Numbered from the stretch's first letter, positions 8,791 through 18,675 are shown. The stretch: 64,000 nt of DNA from Thermoanaerobacter kivui (GCF_000763575.1 NZ_CP009170.1:2319501-2383500); one strand, 5' to 3'. Numbers and translations: made by a program. Notes: generated by a model from the letters alone, not told the origin.

Positions 8791-9501
8791 CTAAACATCC
8801 AAAAGTCGGCAAAAATTCGCCCAAAAACGGGAAAAAACTTCCTGATTCTTTTCCCACAGCCTTTTTGTCTCCTCTTTAAGTTGAGCCACTGCTCCTGGTC
8901 CAGCAAACTCTATAAGTTCTTCTTGATAAATCTCAGTCCAATAACTAACGATTATAGGTGTAACTTCTGGGTGAAATTGTAAAGCCCAGGCACAATCCTG
9001 ATAAGCAAAAGCCTGGTTAGTACAAGTATCACCTTCTGCAAGGAGAACAGCCCCTTCAGGCAGTTCAAAAGTATCTCCATGCCATTGAAAAGCCCAAAAC
9101 TCTTCTGGCAAATCCTGAAAAAGAAAGGCCTTTTCCCCTGCTTCTGTCAAATGTATTTTATACCACCCAATTTCTTTTACCGGGTTAGGTTTAACTGTTG
9201 CTCCCAACGCCCTGGCAATAAGCTGTCCTCCCAAACATATTCCTAATACTGGTATTCGTCTTTCTATCGCATCGCGTATAAGTTCTTGTACTTGATAAAG
9301 ATATGGGTACTTTTCTTCTTCGTATGCTCCCATTGGACCTCCCAATATTATCACAGCATTATAGTCAGCCACCGTTTTAGGTAAAATAGCTCCAGGTTGA
9401 TTCATTACGCGAATATCTAACTTCCATCCTTTCTTCGAAAAAATTTCAGCTATAAGGCCTGGTCCTTCCTGACTTACATGTTGGATAATTAAAACTTGCA
9501 T
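8791..9501 (-). CDS. Class I glutamine amidotransferase (GMP synthase-like)
   Basis: A 236-residue GATase1 protein. The catalytic triad is visible: Cys89 in GICLGGQLIA, His177 and Glu179 in ALQFHPEV; the oxyanion strand IILGGPMGAYEEE precedes it. I choose the ATG at 9501, which follows AAAGGAGAGGAGATA, over the in-frame start at 9525. There is no synthetase domain, so the acceptor for the ammonia is unknown. Related stand-alone proteins act on gamma-glutamyl compounds (family knowledge). Its position behind glnN-amtB-PII suggests a role in nitrogen balance. Confidence 0.82.
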   Translation of the reverse strand: MQVLIIQHVSQEGPGLIAEIFSKKGWKLDIRVMNQPGAILPKTVADYNAVIILGGPMGAYEEEKYPYLYQVQELIRDAIERRIPVLGICLGGQLIARALGATVKPNPVKEIGWYKIHLTEAGEKAFLFQDLPEEFWAFQWHGDTFELPEGAVLLAEGDTCTNQAFAYQDCAWALQFHPEVTPIIVSYWTEIYQEELIEFAGPGAVAQLKEETKRLWEKNQEVFSRFWANFCRLLDV

Positions 9502-9558
9502 TATCTCCTCTCCTTTGTTAAACAATTATGATTATTCAGATTCAATCAACTTTTCTAT

Positions 9559-9897
9559 TTAAAGTGCTTTTTCACCTCGTTCGCCAGTACGAACTCGTAT
9601 CACATTTTCTAAATTCACCACAAAAATTTTACCATCTCCAATTTCTCCAGTCCGTGCAACTTCTGATATGAGCTTTACTAACTTTTCTGTCTGATGATCA
9701 GCTACTGCAATTTCAACCTTAACTTTAGGCAATAAATTGATAAAATATTCATTGCCACGGTAAACCTCGGTCCAACCTTTTTGATTTCCACAACCCATTA
9801 CTGGATAAACAGTCATACCGTGAATATCAAATTTACCTAACTGGTCTTTAATAATCTCTAATTTTTCCGGCCGTATAATTGCTTCTATTTTCTTCAA
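9559..9897 (-). CDS. glnK: Nitrogen regulatory protein PII (GlnB/GlnK family)
   Basis: The 112-residue protein has the PII fold: MKKIEAIIRPEKLEIIKDQL at the start, a T-loop GWTEVYRGNEYFINLLPKVK with the Tyr equivalent to Tyr51, and the C-terminal signature TGEIGDGKIFVVNLENVIRV. PII trimers sense ATP/ADP and 2-oxoglutarate and typically block AmtB. The gene lies directly downstream of amtB on the same strand, the usual GlnK arrangement. Confidence 0.92.
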   Translation of the reverse strand: MKKIEAIIRPEKLEIIKDQLGKFDIHGMTVYPVMGCGNQKGWTEVYRGNEYFINLLPKVKVEIAVADHQTEKLVKLISEVARTGEIGDGKIFVVNLENVIRVRTGERGEKAL

Positions 9898-9995
9898 AGC
9901 AAATCACTCCTTTTAAACTTTTCAAAATATATTCGATATTAATTTCTACTGTTTAATATTATTTTCTAAACAATGTTGTATAGATAATTGCGTTT

Positions 9996-11336
9996 TTAAT
10001 TATTATCATAATAGCTAAAATAATTATATTTAAGTTCTATATTATTATAAGCTCCTTCACCGTGTTGAGATATGTCTAAACCTGATTCCTCCTCTTCCTC
10101 ACTTACTCTTAAGTCCATAAACAGACTTATGAATTTAAGTATGGCATATGTCATTATGCTTGCGAAAGCATATACCGCAATAACACTTATAATTTGTATT
10201 ATAAATTGGTGTACATTTCCATATATTAATCCATTAGCACCTGCTGGGTTTACTACCTTTGTAGCAAATATACCTGTTGCTATAGCCCCCCACGTACCAC
10301 CAATACCATGTATTCCAAATGCATCAAGCGAATCATCATATTTAAATTTATGCTTTAAGTAATTAACTGAGAAATAACACAATATTCCTGCGATAACACC
10401 AATTATAATTGCTGATACCACAGTTACATAACCTGCAGCGGGTGTTATTGCAACAAGTCCTGCCACAGCTCCACTTGCCGCACCAAAAAGTGTTGGTTTG
10501 CCATTTACTTTCCATTCAACTATAACCCAACCGAGCGCAGCCGCTGCAGCCGCCGTATTTGTCACTACAAATGCATTAACAGCTATTCCATTTACTGCTA
10601 ATGCACTTCCTGCATTAAAGCCAAACCATCCAAACCATAAAATTGCTGTACCCATAATAACCATAGGTATATTATGGGGAATTATATTAACATTTTTACG
10701 CTTTCCAATTAAAATTGCCGCTATAAGGCCTGAAATACCTGAACTGATATGAACAACCGTACCACCCGCAAAGTCCAGTGCACCAAGATTTTTAAGCCAT
10801 CCTCCGTTGCCCCATACCCAATGTGCAATAGGAGCATACACAAGTGTTGTCCATAATAGAGTAAATAATAAAAACGAACCAAATCTCATTCTTTCAGCAA
10901 AAGCGCCTGTTATAAGAGCAGGTGTAATTATTGCAAACATCAACTGGTAAATCATAAATGCCATAAAAGGAATTGTTGCAGAATATGCGTCATAAGGTTC
11001 AAATCCTACATTTTTCAACCCTAACCATTGTAAATTTCCTATTATATGTCGTACATCGCTTCCGAACGATAATGAAAAACCAAATAATATCCATTGGATT
11101 GATACTATTGCGATAATTATAAAGCTTTGCATCATGGTACTTATTACATTTTTACTACTAACCATGCCACCGTAAAAGAATGCAAGTCCTGGAGTCATAA
11201 TCATAACAAGCGCAGCAGAAAATAGCACAAAAGCAGTATCACCTGTATTGATTTTACCTGTAGAAGCAAAAACTAACTTTGGTATAATTAAAAACATAAA
11301 CATAAGAGAGAATAACAAATAAATCTTCTTCACCAT
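9996..11336 (-). CDS. amtB: Ammonium transporter AmtB
   Basis: 446 residues with an N-terminal signal-like segment (KKIYLLFSLMFMFLIIPKLV) and about 11 membrane helices. Family motifs include FFYGGMVSSKNVISTMMQSF, the first pore His in DFAGGTVVHISSG and the second in DAFGIHGIGGTWGA. The C-terminal cytoplasmic tail is short and acidic. It imports ammonium and would be gated by the PII protein encoded next. A ribosome site (GAGGAGG) precedes the start. The large intergenic hairpin at 11384-11429 lies in its leader. Confidence 0.93.
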   Translation of the reverse strand: MVKKIYLLFSLMFMFLIIPKLVFASTGKINTGDTAFVLFSAALVMIMTPGLAFFYGGMVSSKNVISTMMQSFIIIAIVSIQWILFGFSLSFGSDVRHIIGNLQWLGLKNVGFEPYDAYSATIPFMAFMIYQLMFAIITPALITGAFAERMRFGSFLLFTLLWTTLVYAPIAHWVWGNGGWLKNLGALDFAGGTVVHISSGISGLIAAILIGKRKNVNIIPHNIPMVIMGTAILWFGWFGFNAGSALAVNGIAVNAFVVTNTAAAAAALGWVIVEWKVNGKPTLFGAASGAVAGLVAITPAAGYVTVVSAIIIGVIAGILCYFSVNYLKHKFKYDDSLDAFGIHGIGGTWGAIATGIFATKVVNPAGANGLIYGNVHQFIIQIISVIAVYAFASIMTYAILKFISLFMDLRVSEEEEESGLDISQHGEGAYNNIELKYNYFSYYDNN

Positions 11337-11383
11337 TTTGTATAAACCTCCTCTAAATTTTTCTGTTTTAAGCCAACATAGAA

Positions 11384-11429
11384 AATGGCGCTTTTGCCTT
11401 AGGCTTTAGCCTGTTGCAAAAGCGCCATT
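11384..11429 (-). promoter_or_regulatory. Long hairpin between glnN and amtB (terminator or attenuator)
   Basis: A perfect 14-bp stem (AATGGCGCTTTTGC with GCAAAAGCGCCATT) carries an inner AGGC-TAAA-GCCT hairpin. TTTTCT follows on the minus strand. It lies about 60 nt after the glnN stop and 48 nt before the amtB start, so it could end glnN transcripts or attenuate amtB. It does not match the glutamine riboswitch classes I know. Confidence 0.6.
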
Positions 11430-11485
11430 GCTTTTGTACTTTAAAATATTAATTTTTATGTCCAATTAGATGACACTGTAAAAAG

Positions 11486-13585
11486 TTAAATGTTAAATAA
11501 CATGTCGGCATATGTTGGTAGTGGCCACAATTCTGCATCTACGATTGTTTCCAGTTTATTGCCAATTTCTCTTAAAATGCCCATTTTTGTAAATATTACA
11601 TCTCTGTAATAGCAAGCCTTGCTATAAGAATCACCATTCATATTTGAAGCTTCATTAACTGCATTTTCAAGTTCAGAGATGTTTTTCTTAAATTCACTCA
11701 TTAGCGAAGAAACTTCTCCCAACAATTCAGTTTGTGCACTTATATCAACATTTAGACCTGTTGCTTTTACAGAATTTATTGATTCTGCGATTTTTGTAGC
11801 AAAATTTATTACAGCTGGGAGTATTTGTTGTTTTGCTATATCCAACATTGTCAGAGCTTCAATATTAATTGTTTTTATATAATTTTCAAGAGAAATCTCA
11901 TATCGCGATTCAAGTTCAACTTTGCTTAAAACACCGTGTTTTTCCATGAGTTTGACATTCTTCTCTTTAATTAAAGCAGGAATAGCTTCAACTGTTGAGC
12001 GAATATTTGGAAGCCCTCTTTTTTCTGCCTCTTTTACCCATTCTTCTGAATAACCATTCCCATTAAATATAATTCTTTTGTGCTTCCTTACAATTTCCTT
12101 AAGCAACAGTTGCACTTCTTCATCAAAATTTGTGGCCTTCTCCAACCTATCCGCAATCTGGGATAGACTTTCAGCAACAATGGTGTTTAATATAAAATTA
12201 GCATTTGCAATTGATGAAGAAGAACCAACCATTCTAAATTCAAATTTATTTCCTGTAAATGCGAATGGAGATGTTCTGTTTCTATCTGTAGAATCCTTTG
12301 GTAGTGCAGGAAGAGTAGATACACCTACTTTTAGTACTCCTCCTTGTTTTGAAGTTGTCGCACCACCATTTTCGATTTGTTCAAGAATATCTGTAAGCTG
12401 CTCACCAAGGAAGACTGATACAATTGCGGGCGGTGCTTCATTAGCGCCGAGACGATGGTCATTTCCTGGTGTTGCAGCGGCTACTCTGACCAAGTCAGCA
12501 TATTCATCGATAGCTTTAATTACGGCACACAGGAATACTAAAAATTGTGCATTTTCGTGGGGTGTATGTCCCGGATCTAAGAGATTTTGGCCATCATCGG
12601 TGCTCATTGACCAATTAATGTGTTTACCGGAACCATTGACTCCTGCAAAAGGTTTTTCATGCAAAAGGCATACAAGCCCATGTCTTAAAGCAATTTTTTT
12701 CATTAGCTCCATTGTTAATTGATTATGATCTGATGCAATATTAGCTGTATTGTATACTGTAGCGAGTTCATGCTGAGCAGGAGCAACTTCATTATGCTTA
12801 GTTTTAGCAGGAATTCCTAATTTCCACAATTCTTCATCTAGATCTTTCATAAATGCTGATATTCTTTCTTTGATAGAAGCAAAATAATGATCTTCCATTT
12901 CTTGACCTTTTGGTGATTTAGCACCAAATAGAGTTCTTCCTGTAAGTATAAGATCTTTACGCTTATCATACATCTTCTTGTCAATTAAGAAATATTCCTG
13001 TTCAGGTCCTACGGTTGTAATAACTTTTTTTGCTGTAGTATTACCAAATAATTTTAATACTCGAAGAGCTTGTTTTGATAAAGCTTCCATAGAACGCAGT
13101 AAGGGTATTTTTAAATCTAGCGCTTCGCCTGTATACGAACAGAAAGCGGTGGGGATATATAGCGTATTATCTTTTATAAAAGCGGGTGATGTACAATCCC
13201 ATGCTGTATATCCTCTTGCTTCAAAGGTAGCCCTTAAACCACCTGATGGAAACGAAGAAGCATCAGGCTCGCCTTTAATTAATTCTTTTCCAGAAAATTC
13301 AGTTATTACCCTACCATCTTGAGTAGGAGAAATGAAAGAATCGCGCTTTTCAGCAGTAATTCCAGTTAATGGCTGGAACCAATGAGTAAAATGAGTTGCT
13401 CCTTTCTCAATTGCCCAATCTTTCATTGCATTTGCTACAACTTCAGCAACTGCTGGTTCTAATGGAATTCCCTCATCGATTGTTTTTCTTAAAGCTTTGT
13501 ATGTTGCCTTTGGAAGGCGTTCTCTCATGACAGAATCGTTAAAAACATTTGAACCAAAAATGTCGCTTAGAGTGTTTTGTGCCAT
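11486..13585 (-). CDS. glnN: Glutamine synthetase type III
   Basis: 699 residues, the normal length for GSIII and far longer than GSI. Signature stretches are [53 protein letters not shown] and the C-terminal extension ending [12 protein letters not shown]. The enzyme makes glutamine from glutamate, ammonia and ATP and is a cytoplasmic multimer. It heads a leftward nitrogen cluster (glnN, amtB, PII, amidotransferase). RBS GAGGAGG precedes the ATG. A structured leader with a terminator hairpin lies upstream. Confidence 0.95.
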   Translation of the reverse strand: MAQNTLSDIFGSNVFNDSVMRERLPKATYKALRKTIDEGIPLEPAVAEVVANAMKDWAIEKGATHFTHWFQPLTGITAEKRDSFISPTQDGRVITEFSGKELIKGEPDASSFPSGGLRATFEARGYTAWDCTSPAFIKDNTLYIPTAFCSYTGEALDLKIPLLRSMEALSKQALRVLKLFGNTTAKKVITTVGPEQEYFLIDKKMYDKRKDLILTGRTLFGAKSPKGQEMEDHYFASIKERISAFMKDLDEELWKLGIPAKTKHNEVAPAQHELATVYNTANIASDHNQLTMELMKKIALRHGLVCLLHEKPFAGVNGSGKHINWSMSTDDGQNLLDPGHTPHENAQFLVFLCAVIKAIDEYADLVRVAAATPGNDHRLGANEAPPAIVSVFLGEQLTDILEQIENGGATTSKQGGVLKVGVSTLPALPKDSTDRNRTSPFAFTGNKFEFRMVGSSSSIANANFILNTIVAESLSQIADRLEKATNFDEEVQLLLKEIVRKHKRIIFNGNGYSEEWVKEAEKRGLPNIRSTVEAIPALIKEKNVKLMEKHGVLSKVELESRYEISLENYIKTINIEALTMLDIAKQQILPAVINFATKIAESINSVKATGLNVDISAQTELLGEVSSLMSEFKKNISELENAVNEASNMNGDSYSKACYYRDVIFTKMGILREIGNKLETIVDAELWPLPTYADMLFNI

Positions 13586-13663
13586 AGTAATTTCCTCCTC
13601 TTAAATTTTTATAAATTAACATAATAAATTGATAATTAATTAAAATACAAATATTAAAAACAA

Positions 13664-13711
13664 AACAAAGGCGCCACCTCTAAAATACAGGATGAAACGC
13701 CTTTGTTTCAT
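13664..13711 (-). promoter_or_regulatory. glnN leader: mutually exclusive hairpins (attenuator)
   Basis: On the minus strand ATGAAAC-AAAGGC-GTTTCAT (13711-13692) forms a 7-bp stem with a six-base loop. Its loop and 3' arm overlap the first arm of a second hairpin, AACAAAGGCG pairing with CGCCTTTGTT (13707-13664), which is followed by a T-rich run (TTTTGTTTTT). The two folds exclude each other, as in an antiterminator/terminator switch. The hexaloop has A at position 1 and G at position 4, as in targets of ANTAR-domain antiterminators, which are known to control nitrogen genes in clostridia. A second (P1) hexaloop hairpin was not found, so the ANTAR link is tentative. Confidence 0.55.
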
Positions 13712-13766
13712 TCGCAAACTATTAAATTTCCACTCATATATAATTAATAATTTTCGTAGCGACTTT

Positions 13767-13795
13767 ATAATAGCACATTTTTATTTTGATTTCAA
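13767..13795 (-). promoter_or_regulatory. Promoter of glnN
   Basis: TTGAAA (13795-13790) and TATTAT (13772-13767) on the minus strand are 17 bp apart, a near-consensus sigma-A promoter. Initiation near 13760 would give a leader of about 175 nt containing the attenuator. Nothing else was recognised in 13796-14024. Confidence 0.65.
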
Positions 13796-14024
13796 GTACT
13801 TTTTTATCAAAGATAGTGTCAAGATACTGTAGGATAATTTTTATAAACAACTCCTGAAATATCCTAAATCATGGTTTTCACCGTGTGCTTGTTTCTATTG
13901 GTTTTTTATATTATATTTTCATATTTTATTGCCTTAAAAATTTTACTAAACACTCTTAATTTTGCCATCAGCTTTAATCCTTTTCTACTCCATCCCATCT
14001 TCTCTTGACTTGTAATATGTCCAT

Positions 14025-16343
14025 TTATGTTCTATTTCTCCAAGCATTAAAGATGAAGTAATTGGATTCTTTCTGAACCATTCGAATGGCCTCGTCCGGA
14101 GGCAACGGTTTGCTGAAATAATAACCTTGAACTTTGTCGCACCCGCTCTCTATAAGACAATCAAGCTGTTCTTTTGTTTCCACACCTTCGGCAGTTACGC
14201 CGAGTTTCATCCTGTGCCCCAAGAAAATAATCGCATCGACAATAGCCTTATTTACCTCTACCTTTATCTCGCTCACAAATGACCTGTCAATTTTCAAACC
14301 ATCAACCGTAAATTTTTGGAGGTATTTGAAAGAACTATTTTCCGTTCCGAAATCATCTATTATTATTTTGACCCCTACCTCTTTCAAGCGATAAAGGTTT
14401 CTAACCACCGTTTCCATTGCTTCTATAAGGATGGTTTCAGTAATCTCCAGTTCCAAATATCTTGGTTCAAGTTCAATCTCGTTTAGTATATCAAACACAA
14501 CTTTTGCAAAATCAGGCTGCTGCAGCTGATGCACTGAAACATTCACCGAAACATTAAAGCCAGAATACCCCATATTAAGCCATTCTTTCATTTGCCTGCA
14601 GGCTGCCCTTAACACCCATTCCCCTATAGATATTATTTGTCGTGTCTCTTCAGCAATTGGAATAAAATGAATGGGACTGATCAGTCCTTTTTTAGGATGC
14701 TGCCACCTCAATAAGGCCTCCATACTTGTTACTTTACCAGTCCTTATATCAACAAGAGGCTGGTAGCACAAAAAGAACTGACCTTTTTCCAAAGCCAACC
14801 TTAAATCTCTTCTTATTGTGCTGGCAACTTCGACTTCTTTCCTCGTGATGCTGTCAAAATATTGAAAACTATTTTTCCCATCTCTTTTAGCCTTGTACAT
14901 CGCTATATCTGCATTTTTGACTATAGCTCTTTCATTTTTTCCATGGTCAGGATATATGGCAATACCTATGCTAATAGTCACATACAATTCATGATTATTG
15001 AACTTTATCGGTTGGTTGAAAAGTTCCAATATTCTGTTTGCAACTTTATTCGTATCGTCAATATCCATTATGTCAGGCAGCAAAATGACAAACTCATCAC
15101 CGCCCACTCTGGATACTGTATCTGATTCACGCAGACACGCTTTCAGTTTCCTGGCAATCTTCTTCAATAGCCTGTCACCTATATGATGTCCCAGGGAGTC
15201 GTTGATTGTTTTGAAATTATCAAGGTCTACAAAAAACACTGCAAGTTTCTTTCCATTCCTTTTTGCATCTGCCATGGCAATTTTGAGCCTATCCATAAAA
15301 ACCTCCCGGCGAGGGAGGCCAGTTAATGGATCATAGAAGGCCATGTATTTTAACTTGCTTTCCATCTGTTTCCGTTCAGTAATATCTGTGTGCGACCCTG
15401 CCATTCTTATGGCTCTGCCCTCTTCATCCCACAATGCCTTTCCCCTGCTTAGAACCCAAATATATCTACCGTCTTTTGTTTTGATTCTGTATTCACATAA
15501 ATAAAATGGTGTTTTTTTCTCAAGATGATTACGTAGATTATTGATGACTGTTTTAACATCTCTAGGATGAATTAATTTAGTCCATGTTTCATAATAGTTG
15601 TTTACTACTTCTTTATCTAAACCAATGATATCCTTCCACCTCTCGGATATGTATGCTGTATCCGTTATCAAATCCCAGTCCCATAGTCCATCGCTTGCTC
15701 CTTCAACTACCAGTCTGTAGCGTTCTTCACTTCTTTTCAATTCATCCTGCTGCCTTTGTATTTCAATTAAGTTCTGTCTCAACTCTTCTTCCCGGGCCAT
15801 AAGTTCTTCATTCATTGCAGAGAGCTCTTCCTGTTGAGCCATCAATTCCTCGTTTAAAGCAACAAGGTTATTATTTGCTTCTTCAAGTCTTCTTTCAGCA
15901 TTTTTCAGGTCTGTAATGTCTATACCAGTTGAAACAACATACCTGTTTCCTTCATCATCCCAAATAATACTGTTATGCCACATAATATAAATTTGTCTAC
16001 CATCCTTCAAAGCCATCGGATTTTCACATTTGTAATGAATGCCTCTATATTCAATATCGTCCAAATTTTCTTTTATACGGCTTATCGTGTCCCTGGGAAT
16101 TATTGAACTTACATCTATCCTCTCTGTTTGTTCTTCGACCGTTATACCAATTACAGCCTGGGTATATCTGTTGAACCAAACTACTCTACCATCTAGTGCC
16201 CAGACTACTATAAGCATCTGCTCGTTTTCAAAAATTCTGCTTAAAAATTCTTCTTTCTTCTGAAGATAAGCAATTGATTTCTTTGATTCTTCAATAAAAC
16301 TCTTATTTTTCTTCTCACTAGGTAACTTCTTACCATTCACCAT
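14025..16343 (-). CDS. PAS-PAS-GGDEF-EAL protein (c-di-GMP turnover)
   Basis: About 772 residues with no membrane segment. Order: PAS (about 45-150), a coiled coil rich in MAQQEELSAMNEELMAREEE (about 155-200), a second PAS/PAC (about 205-325, AYISERWKDIIGLDKE), GGDEF (about 335-490) and EAL (about 505-760). The GGDEF site is intact (RVGGDEFVILL), and a product-inhibition RxxD (RESD) lies five residues before it. The EAL domain keeps MEALLRWQHP, NVSVHQLQ, LEITET and IIDDFG. Both synthesis and breakdown of c-di-GMP are possible. I use the ATG at 16343 (AAGGAGAAATTA before it) rather than the TTG at 16364. It lies 28 bp after the FapA-like gene. Confidence 0.9.
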   Translation of the reverse strand: MVNGKKLPSEKKNKSFIEESKKSIAYLQKKEEFLSRIFENEQMLIVVWALDGRVVWFNRYTQAVIGITVEEQTERIDVSSIIPRDTISRIKENLDDIEYRGIHYKCENPMALKDGRQIYIMWHNSIIWDDEGNRYVVSTGIDITDLKNAERRLEEANNNLVALNEELMAQQEELSAMNEELMAREEELRQNLIEIQRQQDELKRSEERYRLVVEGASDGLWDWDLITDTAYISERWKDIIGLDKEVVNNYYETWTKLIHPRDVKTVINNLRNHLEKKTPFYLCEYRIKTKDGRYIWVLSRGKALWDEEGRAIRMAGSHTDITERKQMESKLKYMAFYDPLTGLPRREVFMDRLKIAMADAKRNGKKLAVFFVDLDNFKTINDSLGHHIGDRLLKKIARKLKACLRESDTVSRVGGDEFVILLPDIMDIDDTNKVANRILELFNQPIKFNNHELYVTISIGIAIYPDHGKNERAIVKNADIAMYKAKRDGKNSFQYFDSITRKEVEVASTIRRDLRLALEKGQFFLCYQPLVDIRTGKVTSMEALLRWQHPKKGLISPIHFIPIAEETRQIISIGEWVLRAACRQMKEWLNMGYSGFNVSVNVSVHQLQQPDFAKVVFDILNEIELEPRYLELEITETILIEAMETVVRNLYRLKEVGVKIIIDDFGTENSSFKYLQKFTVDGLKIDRSFVSEIKVEVNKAIVDAIIFLGHRMKLGVTAEGVETKEQLDCLIESGCDKVQGYYFSKPLPPDEAIRMVQKESNYFIFNAWRNRT

Positions 16344-16371
16344 TAATTTCTCCTTTCTGGACAACTATTCT

Positions 16372-17906
16372 TTAAACAATGTCTTCAACGACTTTTTCAT
16401 CTTTGTCTAAATATAATTTTATTTTTTCACCATTTTTTAATTTGTAGCCTATTTTATCAAAGTATAGTTCGACTCCTTCATAGCCGTAAAGAATTTTTGC
16501 TACTGAATTTTTACTCCCCTTTAATAATACATGACTGCCAGCGCCAAGCGATCCGGCTTCTTTTATAAAGATATTTTTCTTAAATTCGATCGTACTCATC
16601 TTAACCTTACCATTAATAGAAACTGAACCATTTGTAGAAATTTTTGTGTTATAACAACCTGCTTCTGAGGTTATAATTACGTCCTTCATAGCATAAATTT
16701 TGCTGTCATGAACCCATTTTGCAAGTAGATGTCCCTTGTTTTCATGTTCCTCGGCTAAAATCCTTGATATGAAGAGGATTTTTTCATAAATTTCTTTTAA
16801 TGAATTCAAATGTTTTATAAGACCAATAATATCGTAATCCAAAATGTTGTTGAGCGTTTTAACGAGTACTCCAGAAGATTTTGAAGTACATTTGAACTGC
16901 GTATCATACTTATTTCTGTTGATGATGTTTTTAACTCTTCTTTTAAAGCTTCAATTAATTTGATCTTCTCACTTAAATGTCTGGAATTATTCATAACTGT
17001 CGGTAGTTCTTTAATATGGAGGAAAATTGCCGATAATTTCTCAACAATAAGATTTACAGCGTGAAGTTCTATTTTATCAAAAATGTTTCCTGGTAAAAAA
17101 CCGGCATGTAACTGGCTATCAACAATTCCGCCAGAGATAATAATATTTTGCCCTCCCTGAACTACTGATTCGTAAACTGAACCAAGTATCTGAACATTTC
17201 CTGAAGCAATTATTTGGTTACCTTTTTCGACATTTCCGTTTATTATAACATTGCCCTCGAATGTTAGAGGTCTTGAATTCTTCGGGATACTTCCTTCGTA
17301 AAAGAATACAGGAATAGAGTTAAAAAAATATACAAATTTATCAGTTTCATCTTTTTTATGTACAACCGGTCTTATGTCAGATATCGCAACTATCTTATCT
17401 TCATCTTCTTTAAACACTATGGAATCGCTGAGAATTTTTACCTCAACGTCTCTTACAGGTGGTGCATTTATAATTCTACCTCTTACGCTAATTCCATTTT
17501 CACCTTTTATGGGTTTATGCAGTTTTCCGATAACATCACCTTTTCTTGCAAAGGGTATACTTGCCATATCAAATATATCTTCAGAGAATGTTTCTGTATA
17601 AAGAATTCTCGGCTTATCGATTTTTATAATAAATTCCAGATAACCATCCCTGCCACTTTTATATGGTATTCCTCTTGCTATCACCGCTTCTTTTTTATTT
17701 TGGGTATATACGCTAATTAACGCACTTTTATCTATACCTACTATAATTCCGTTCTTACGAAGTTCGCTTTCCACTATATTTAAAAATTCATCTATATCAC
17801 CCCAAGAAGAAAAAAGGGTTTTTCTTAAGGTTACAATCATTTCATCATCCGAGATTTCTAAAATAATCCCCATTTTCTTCAAAATATCGCTTAATTCTAT
17901 TTTCAT
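16372..17906 (-). pseudogene. FapA-like (DUF342) protein split by a single frameshift
   Basis: Two overlapping minus frames make one FapA-like protein. Frame one (start ATG at 17906, after GGGGGTG) covers the N-terminal part, with IPFARKGDVIGKLHKPIKGE and the repetitive beta-helix FEGNVIINGNVEKGNQIIAS, GNVQILGSVYESVVQGG. It shifts near 16850, and the second frame continues NNILDYDIIGLIKHLNS through SLGAGSHVLLKGSKNSV to 16372. One base near CTTAAAACG explains the break. DUF342/FapA proteins are polymer-forming cytoplasmic proteins linked to flagella, motility or cell-pole functions. The gene is cotranscribed with the GGDEF-EAL gene. Confidence 0.75.
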
Positions 17907-17935
17907 AAAAACACCCCCGTATGTTAAGCGCCCCA

Positions 17936-18152
17936 ATGAATATTAATGGATATTCTACATTCAAAGATATTTTCTGCCTCCTTGTAAACTCCAAGCGACT
18001 ATATCTATTAATTTCAAAACTTATTAAAATTGCTATCTTCCGTTGTCCTCATTGTGGTAAAACTCTTGAAAAATCAAAGCTCGTAGGAAATATGATATCT
18101 GTAAATGCAAGAACTCTTCCCGCCCTTATTATCTTGATAAATATTTAAAAAA
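17936..18152 (+). pseudogene. IS transposase N-terminal remnant (zinc-ribbon part)
   Basis: The plus strand reads MNINGYSTFKDIFCLLVNSK, then KIAIFRCPHCGKTLEKSKLV and, after a one-base shift, YDICKCKNSSRPYYLDKYLK. A CxxC...CxC zinc ribbon followed by PYYLDKYLK is the beginning of a DDE transposase of clostridial IS elements. Everything after about 70 residues is missing; the sequence runs into the group II intron fragment of opposite orientation. Confidence 0.55.
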
Positions 18153-18366
18153 CAAATTGCATGGGGTTCAGGCAGTGTTGGACTTTATTTTGCACACTCA
18201 TCCGTCCTAAGTCAGCCATATAGTTCTTGTTCATCGGGCCGGGATTTTGCCGCTGTTTCCTTCAGATTCCACCTCACGATGGACACCCTTGCCTTTGGCT
18301 AATGGTTCCTACAGCCATGCCCATAACGGACTTTCACCGCCTAGCTATCGCCCATGCCGGGTACAC
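18153..18366 (-). mobile_element. Group II intron 5' fragment (class C-like)
   Basis: On the minus strand the sequence starts GTGTACCCGGCATGGGCGAT at 18366 and continues with AGCTAGGCGGTGAAAGTCCG, GGTGGAATCTGAAGGAAACA, GCGGCAAAATCCCGGCCCGA, TGAACAAGAACTATATGG and AAAGTCCAACACTGCC. This is the pattern of domain I of bacterial group II introns. It starts about 7 nt after a terminator stem of the same orientation, the preferred target of class C introns. There is no reverse-transcriptase ORF and no domain V/VI, so this is a dead fragment of about 210 nt. Confidence 0.6.
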
Positions 18367-18372
18367 CATATT

Positions 18373-18405
18373 AAAAAGTAGGCAACTGCTTCGGTTGCCT
18401 ACTTT
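18373..18405 (-). terminator. Terminator after the c-di-GMP riboswitch (expression platform)
   Basis: AAAGTAGGCAAC and GTTGCCTACTTT form a 12-bp stem followed by TTTTT on the minus strand, about 14 nt after the aptamer. GTTGCC in its stem repeats the GGTTGCC closing arm of the aptamer, so alternative pairing with the aptamer P1 strand can switch termination. Confidence 0.85.
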
Positions 18406-18418
18406 TATAACTACAAAT

Positions 18419-18494
18419 TGGCAACCCAGCCGTCATAGCAGCTGCATGCCTTAGACCTGTGGCTTTGCGTCCTTACCTTTCGGTAAGTTTGCCT
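18419..18494 (-). ncRNA. Cyclic di-GMP-I (GEMM-I) riboswitch aptamer
   Basis: The minus strand reads GGCAAACTTACCGAAAGGTA, AGGACGCAAAGCCACAGGTC, TAAGGCATGCAGCTGCTATG and ACGGCTGGGTTGCC. This holds the conserved GEMM-I core: the GAAA tetraloop, GGACGCAAAGCC, the GGTCTAAGG receptor side and the closing GGCAA/TTGCC stem. It points towards the FapA and GGDEF-EAL genes, which probably were its original targets. The intron and IS fragments now lie between, about 510 nt from the fapA start. Confidence 0.92.
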
Positions 18495-18626
18495 TTTTCA
18501 GAATATCATATTTAAATAATTATTTACTTTTTTGAAAAATTATATTAAGTAGTTAACTGTTTTTTTACATTATTATCTATTAAATTATTATATTCGACAA
18601 AAAAACCATAATTCCTTTTAAAATTT

Positions 18627-18675
<49 letters not shown>

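Noticed and set aside
8682-8982. Overlapping ORFs on both strands around the hairpin at 8711
   Set aside because: They lie across a terminator and the end of the amidotransferase gene and have no RBS.
11384-13711. glnA-type glutamine riboswitch or T-box in the glnN/amtB leaders
   Set aside because: No conserved glutamine aptamer core, no T-box AGGGTGG or specifier loop was found; only competing hairpins are visible.
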